Shown here one piece after another: positions 15,051-18,694 of a stretch of DNA of 18,694 nucleotides. Made by a program: the position numbers and the translations under genes. The DNA is taken from positions 1-18,694 of the forward strand of contig CALBJL010000033.1 in NCBI GenBank assembly GCA_937893485.1, read 5' to 3'. The notes under the pieces were generated by a model. It made no database searches, was not told the origin of the DNA, and saw only the letters and a program-made list of their open reading frames with translations. Numbering within the stretch: position 1 is the stretch's first letter; each line of letters starts with the position of its first letter. The stretch is from an uncultured bacterium (GTDB lineage: Bacteria > Bacillota > Clostridia > Lachnospirales > Lachnospiraceae).

Positions 15051-15392
15051 ATGAGTGGACGTATTATAGCAGTAGATTTTGATGGAACGCTTTGCACGGA
15101 TTGTTATCCGAAGATCGGTGAGGCAAACGGACGGCTGATCCGCACATTAAAGGAGCTGCAAAGAGCCGGTGACCGGATCATTTTATGGACATGCAGGCAG
15201 GGACAGACTCTTGAGGAGGCACTCCATTTTTGTGGGGCATGGGGGCTGGTGTTCGACGCGGTAAATGAGAATCTTCCGGAGATCATCAGGCGTTATGGCA
15301 GCGATTCGCGCAAAATATATGCGGATATCTACATCGATGACCGTAGCAGAAATCCATGGGAATGGTGTGAGAGCGAGAGGAGGATCGGATAA
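15051..15392 (+). CDS. Small HAD-superfamily hydrolase
   Basis: Protein of 113 residues, the size of a HAD core without a cap domain. Motif I is VDFDGTL with nucleophile Asp9 and acid/base Asp11; motif II is LWTCR with Thr47; motif IV is YIDDRS with Asp96 and Asp97. A clear motif III lysine is not obvious and may be contributed from the KELQRAG segment or be absent. Similar short proteins are annotated as HAD-like phosphatases; the substrate is unknown. The start at 15051 follows GGGAGGAG at 15036-15043; an in-frame ATG at 15030 would place this site inside the gene. It stands alone between a terminator and the promoter of the next gene. Confidence 0.8.
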   Translation: MSGRIIAVDFDGTLCTDCYPKIGEANGRLIRTLKELQRAGDRIILWTCRQGQTLEEALHFCGAWGLVFDAVNENLPEIIRRYGSDSRKIYADIYIDDRSRNPWEWCESERRIG

Positions 15393-15415
15393 TCGGATCG
15401 TTTTACCGTATCCGG

Positions 15416-15436
15416 TACCATGTGAAAAAAATGGTA
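15416..15436. promoter_or_regulatory. Inverted repeat just upstream of a -35 box
   Basis: TACCAT (15416-15421) and ATGGTA (15431-15436) form a 6-bp inverted repeat with a 9-bp spacer, ending 5 bp before TTGACA. Its position would suit an operator, but the arms are short and it could be chance. Confidence 0.3.
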
Positions 15437-15441
15437 AGTGG

Positions 15442-15470
15442 TTGACAGCCACAGGGAGAAAAATTACAAT
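15442..15470 (+). promoter_or_regulatory. Strong sigma-A-type promoter of the envelope protein gene
   Basis: Perfect -35 TTGACA (15442-15447), a 17-bp spacer and -10 TACAAT (15465-15470). Transcription should begin near 15477, leaving a 5' untranslated region of about 90 bases in which I see no clear riboswitch. Confidence 0.8.
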
Positions 15471-15567
15471 ATACATAAGTAAAGAAAAGTTGAGAAAAGC
15501 AGCCAGACCTTCCTTTTCTTTGCCCAATGACAAACGACAGGCAGATAACGGAAAAAGAGGATTACTT

Positions 15568-16818
15568 ATGAAAAATAAAGTGAAAGCTATCATAGGAAAA
15601 AGGCGGATGCTGGCACTGGCGGCAGCGCTCGCGCTCGGTATGAGCCTTGCGGCATCCGTCACGAGCTACGCGACGCAGACCGGTGATACGGGTGTCGTGG
15701 ATGATGAGTTTGCGGATGGTGAACAGGAGACAGTCGCAGGACCGGATGCGGATACGAATACCGGTACAGACAGCGGAGATTCTACCGGAAGTTCCACTGG
15801 GACAAACAGCTCCGGCAGCGGGAATAGTTCTTCCACGGGCAGCAGCTCAAGCTCTGGCAGCAGTTCCTCCACGGGCAGCTCCGGTTCAGGCAGCTCCGGC
15901 ACAAGTACCGCAAAATCTTCGGACAGCAGCCTTGCCCATTTAGGCATCTCACCGGGCAGTATCAGCCCCGCGTTTTCGGCGGGCACACACGAGTACAGCG
16001 CGACGGTGGATGCAAACGTGACGGCGATCTCTGTCGCTGCCAGACCGAATAATAGCAAGGCAGTCATCGCTTCCGTAACAGGAGCTAAGACGCTGACACC
16101 GGGTACAAATACGGTAAAAGTTGTTGTGTCCGCAGAAAACGGAACGACGACTACCTATACGATCACGGTCATCTGCGGAAGTGCCTCCGATACCGCATCA
16201 ACGACTCCGGCCTCCGATACGGATACCGGTTCGGAATCAGACACGGCCAATGTCGTAGAGGGCGAGGTCACAAATGATTCCACGGATACCGGGGATACGG
16301 ATCAGACAACGAGTAAAACCAAAAAGTCAAAGTCGAAGGTCACATTTGATGATAACGGTTATCTGATCTATGAGGGCGAGTCCTATATGCCTTCGAGCAT
16401 GATGCCGGAGGGCGAGTATGTATCTCTGGATAAATATAACAAGCTGTATGAGCAGAACCAGTCGCAGAAGTCCAAATACATGCGGATGGTGATTATCCTT
16501 GCGGTACTGTTGCTGGTTGCCTGCATTGCGATACTGAATCTGGCGCTCAAGCTGCGCGATTTCAAGCAGGATGCAAAGCTGGGACTTACGGATTTCAATG
16601 ATGAGGACGATAAGCCGGTCAGACATGAGAAAAAGCAGGAATCCAAAAAGATGCATAAACGCTCTGCCGTCACGGAGGCGCAGACGGATATGATTCCGGA
16701 TCTCAAGATGCCGCAGTCGATGGCGGCGAAGCCGGAAAAACCGGTCAAGTCCTACCGGACATCCCATGCGGCACCGGATAGCGATGATCTGGAGATTCTG
16801 GATCTGAATGACCTGTAG
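15568..16818 (+). CDS. Single-pass envelope protein with Ser/Gly-rich stalk and cadherin-like domain
   Basis: Predicted surface protein of 416 residues. A signal peptide covers residues 1-35 (KRRMLALAAALALGMSLAASVTSYA). An acidic stretch leads into a Ser/Gly/Thr-rich segment (about 64-121). Residues about 122-204 fit a cadherin-like beta-sandwich domain (PF12733 type): LAHLGISPGSISPAF, then HEYSATV, and a closing TTTYTITV strand. After a Thr/Asp-rich linker, one transmembrane helix lies at about 304-329 (MVIILAVLLLVACIAILNLAL). About 87 charged residues should then lie in the cytoplasm. The topology is thus outside domain, one span, basic inside tail. The start at 15568 follows AAAGAGG at 15554-15560; an upstream in-frame extension to 15265 would overlap the HAD gene and lose the signal peptide. 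Function is unknown; a wall-spanning link or adhesion role is only an inference. Confidence 0.8.
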   Translation: MKNKVKAIIGKRRMLALAAALALGMSLAASVTSYATQTGDTGVVDDEFADGEQETVAGPDADTNTGTDSGDSTGSSTGTNSSGSGNSSSTGSSSSSGSSSSTGSSGSGSSGTSTAKSSDSSLAHLGISPGSISPAFSAGTHEYSATVDANVTAISVAARPNNSKAVIASVTGAKTLTPGTNTVKVVVSAENGTTTTYTITVICGSASDTASTTPASDTDTGSESDTANVVEGEVTNDSTDTGDTDQTTSKTKKSKSKVTFDDNGYLIYEGESYMPSSMMPEGEYVSLDKYNKLYEQNQSQKSKYMRMVIILAVLLLVACIAILNLALKLRDFKQDAKLGLTDFNDEDDKPVRHEKKQESKKMHKRSAVTEAQTDMIPDLKMPQSMAAKPEKPVKSYRTSHAAPDSDDLEILDLNDL

Positions 16819-16869
16819 TTTGTGGATCATATGATAATATTGTAGAAGAGAGAGGTAATTAGTACAACT

Positions 16870-18694
16870 ATGAACAGACCCTATACAGCCAAGGCGAAGA
16901 GAGCATTGACTTTGGCAGGCAGAATGTCACGGAGTCTGCACCATAATTATATCGGAACCGAGCATCTGCTGCTGGGTCTGCTGCGTGAGGGCAGCGGCGT
17001 GGCAGCATGCGTGCTTATGAGCAATGGTGTGGAGGAAGAAAAACTGGTGCAGCTGATTGAAGATCTGATTGCGCCTTCTTCGGATGTCCTGATCATGGAT
17101 CGCGACGGATATTCACCAAAGACGCAGAAGGTATTGGAGCGCGCACAGGTGGAGGCAGAGCATTTTCACAGTGAGCAGGTAGGAACGGAGCATCTGCTGC
17201 TGGCGATCATCAAGGAGATCGACTGCGCTGCCTCCAGACTGCTCAACACACTTGGTGTGAGCGGACAGAAGCTGTATGTTGATATTTTAGTCGCAATGGG
17301 CGAGGATGCGTCCCAGTACCGGGAGGAGCTGCAAAACGCCAGATCCGGGAAAAAAGCAAAAAACACGACGGCGACGCTCGACAGCTACTCGCGAGATCTG
17401 ACCGAGCTGGCTAGGAACGGCGTACTTGATCCGGTCATCGGCAGAACGGATGAGATCGAGCGTGTGATACAGATTTTAAGCCGCAGAGGAAAAAACAATC
17501 CGTGTCTGATCGGTGAGCCGGGTGTCGGCAAGACTGCGATCGTGGAAGGGCTGGCGCAGCGCATTGTGAGCGGTGTCGTGCCGGATACCGTCGCAGGCAA
17601 GCGCCTGCTGACGCTGGATCTGTCCGGAATGGTGGCAGGCTCGAAATACCGCGGTGAGTTTGAGGAGCGCATTAAGCGCGTGATTGCCGAGGTACAGCAG
17701 GCAGGCAATATCATCCTGTTTATCGACGAGCTGCACACGATCATCGGAGCGGGCGGTGCGGAGGGCGCGATCGATGCGTCCAATATTTTAAAGCCCTCGC
17801 TGGCGCGTGGCGAGCTGCAGCTGATCGGTGCGACGACGATCGAGGAATACCGCAAATATATTGAAAAGGATGCCGCCCTTGAGCGCAGATTCCAGCCGGT
17901 GACGGTGGATGAACCGACAACTGAGCAGGCGATTGAGATCTTACAGGGGCTCAAGAGCCGCTATGAGGAGCATCATCAGGTACAGATCACGGACGATGGT
18001 GTGGAGGCGGCGGTACGGCTGTCACAGCGCTATATCAATGACCGTTATTTGCCCGATAAGGCAATCGATCTGATCGATGAGGCAGCGGCACGACTGCGCC
18101 TGTCCGTATGCAGAACTCCGCAGGAGCTGATCGAATACCAGCAAAAGAGCAAGGAACTGGAGCGCGCTTTTGTGGATGCGATCGCAGCCGGAGAGATGGA
18201 GCTGGCTTCGCAGTATATGGATGAGCGCGCAAAGGCAGAAGCGCTCTGCGAAAAAGAGAAAAAGCGCATGGAGCGCAGCAAAAACCGCAAAAAACTCGTC
18301 GTGGACGAGAACCAGATCGCAGAGGTCGTCTCCAAATGGACAAAGATACCGATCCGCCGTCTGACGGAGGGAGAGGCAGAGCGCCTGCGCCGGTTAGAGA
18401 AAACACTGCATAAGCGTGTCGTCGGACAGGAGGATGCGGTCAGTGCGGTAGCACGCGCGGTACGGCGCGGCAGGGTCGGCTTGAAGGATCCGAACCGTCC
18501 GATTGGCTCTTTCCTGTTTTTAGGACCGACCGGCGTCGGAAAGACAGAGATTTCCAAGGCACTTGCCGAGGCGATCTTTGGGGATGAGCAGGCAATGATC
18601 CGTGTGGATATGTCTGAATATATGGAAAAGCACAGTGTATCAAAAATGATCGGCTCACCGCCCGGATATGTCGGCTTTGATGAGGGTGGTCAGT
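16870..18694 (+). CDS. clpC: ATP-dependent Clp protease ATPase subunit ClpC (3' end missing)
   Basis: AAA+ unfoldase that feeds proteins into the ClpP chamber. 608 residues are visible of about 810-820 expected; the frame is still open at the window end. Two N-terminal Clp repeats carry GTEHLLLGLL and GTEHLLLAII. The first ATPase domain has Walker A GEPGVGKT (Lys221) and Walker B ILFIDELH (Asp286/Glu287). A short UVR-like middle segment follows (about residues 420-450), placing it with ClpC rather than the longer-linker ClpB. The second ATPase domain begins with VVGQEDAV and Walker A GPTGVGKT (Lys558), and the window ends inside GYVGFDEGGQ. The ATG at 16870 is backed by GAGAGAGG at 16848-16855, an unusually long 14 bases away. 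The ctsR, mcsA and mcsB genes usual in Bacilli do not precede it, and I see no CtsR heptad repeat or CIRCE. Confidence 0.95.
   Translation, partial: MNRPYTAKAKRALTLAGRMSRSLHHNYIGTEHLLLGLLREGSGVAACVLMSNGVEEEKLVQLIEDLIAPSSDVLIMDRDGYSPKTQKVLERAQVEAEHFHSEQVGTEHLLLAIIKEIDCAASRLLNTLGVSGQKLYVDILVAMGEDASQYREELQNARSGKKAKNTTATLDSYSRDLTELARNGVLDPVIGRTDEIERVIQILSRRGKNNPCLIGEPGVGKTAIVEGLAQRIVSGVVPDTVAGKRLLTLDLSGMVAGSKYRGEFEERIKRVIAEVQQAGNIILFIDELHTIIGAGGAEGAIDASNILKPSLARGELQLIGATTIEEYRKYIEKDAALERRFQPVTVDEPTTEQAIEILQGLKSRYEEHHQVQITDDGVEAAVRLSQRYINDRYLPDKAIDLIDEAAARLRLSVCRTPQELIEYQQKSKELERAFVDAIAAGEMELASQYMDERAKAEALCEKEKKRMERSKNRKKLVVDENQIAEVVSKWTKIPIRRLTEGEAERLRRLEKTLHKRVVGQEDAVSAVARAVRRGRVGLKDPNRPIGSFLFLGPTGVGKTEISKALAEAIFGDEQAMIRVDMSEYMEKHSVSKMIGSPPGYVGFDEGGQ

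Noticed and set aside
15265..15567. Upstream in-frame extension of the envelope protein
   Set aside because: It would overlap the HAD gene and its promoter region and would bury the signal peptide; the start at 15568 has AAAGAGG and begins the signal peptide.
15756..15930. Short repeats that might be a CRISPR array or minisatellite
   Set aside because: They are imperfect Ser/Gly codon repeats in an open reading frame; there are no equal-length repeats or unique spacers.
18035..18557. Overlapping minus-strand open frames in clpC
   Set aside because: They are mirror frames of the conserved ClpC coding sequence with no own start signals.

Overview
The window looks like a piece of a clostridial chromosome, most likely Lachnospiraceae-like. 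The evidence is mixed GC content, a T-box leader, an S-layer-homology surface protein, and an aspS-gatCAB operon for tRNA-dependent amidation. All eleven genes are on the + strand. The first (an M24 peptidase) lacks its 5' end and the last (clpC) lacks its 3' end. I saw no IS element, phage gene, CRISPR array, rRNA or tRNA.

Layout: (a) 1-1497, the C-terminal part of an Xaa-Pro aminopeptidase. (b) 1511-3389, a short region with a 20-bp-period direct repeat and a promoter, then a secreted CAP/SCP protein with three SLH anchors. (c) 3390-3987, a 598-bp non-coding stretch holding a promoter, a T-box riboswitch with its terminator, and a 125-bp chain of hairpins ending in a second terminator-like stem. 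(d) 3988-9008, aspS-gatC-gatA-gatB and a terminator. AspRS probably charges both tRNA-Asp and tRNA-Asn with Asp, and GatCAB amidates the mischarged Asp-tRNA-Asn (and Glu-tRNA-Gln). The T-box specifier region reads GAAC, which contains overlapping Glu (GAA) and Asn (AAC) codons, as in the described two-codon T-box of the Clostridium acetobutylicum transamidation operon.

(e) 9040-14952 is a signalling operon: a lipid-kinase-like protein overlapping the first of two tandem membrane-bound hybrid histidine kinases (HisKA-HATPase-REC-HPt). The kinases share their cytoplasmic core but have different membrane sensors, and both end in an extra C-terminal helical region. No DNA-binding response regulator is present. 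(f) 15051-16818 holds a small HAD-family hydrolase and, behind a strong sigma-A-type promoter, a single-pass envelope protein with a Ser/Gly-rich stalk and a cadherin-like beta-sandwich domain. (g) 16870-end is the 5' two-thirds of clpC, away from the ctsR-mcsAB context known in Bacilli.

Most genes are ordinary housekeeping or envelope genes. The parts most worth a second look are the aspS-gatCAB leader (two-codon T-box followed by a hairpin chain) and the lipid kinase/twin hybrid kinase operon, where the lipid-kinase nucleotide loop reads GGSGT instead of GGDGT.
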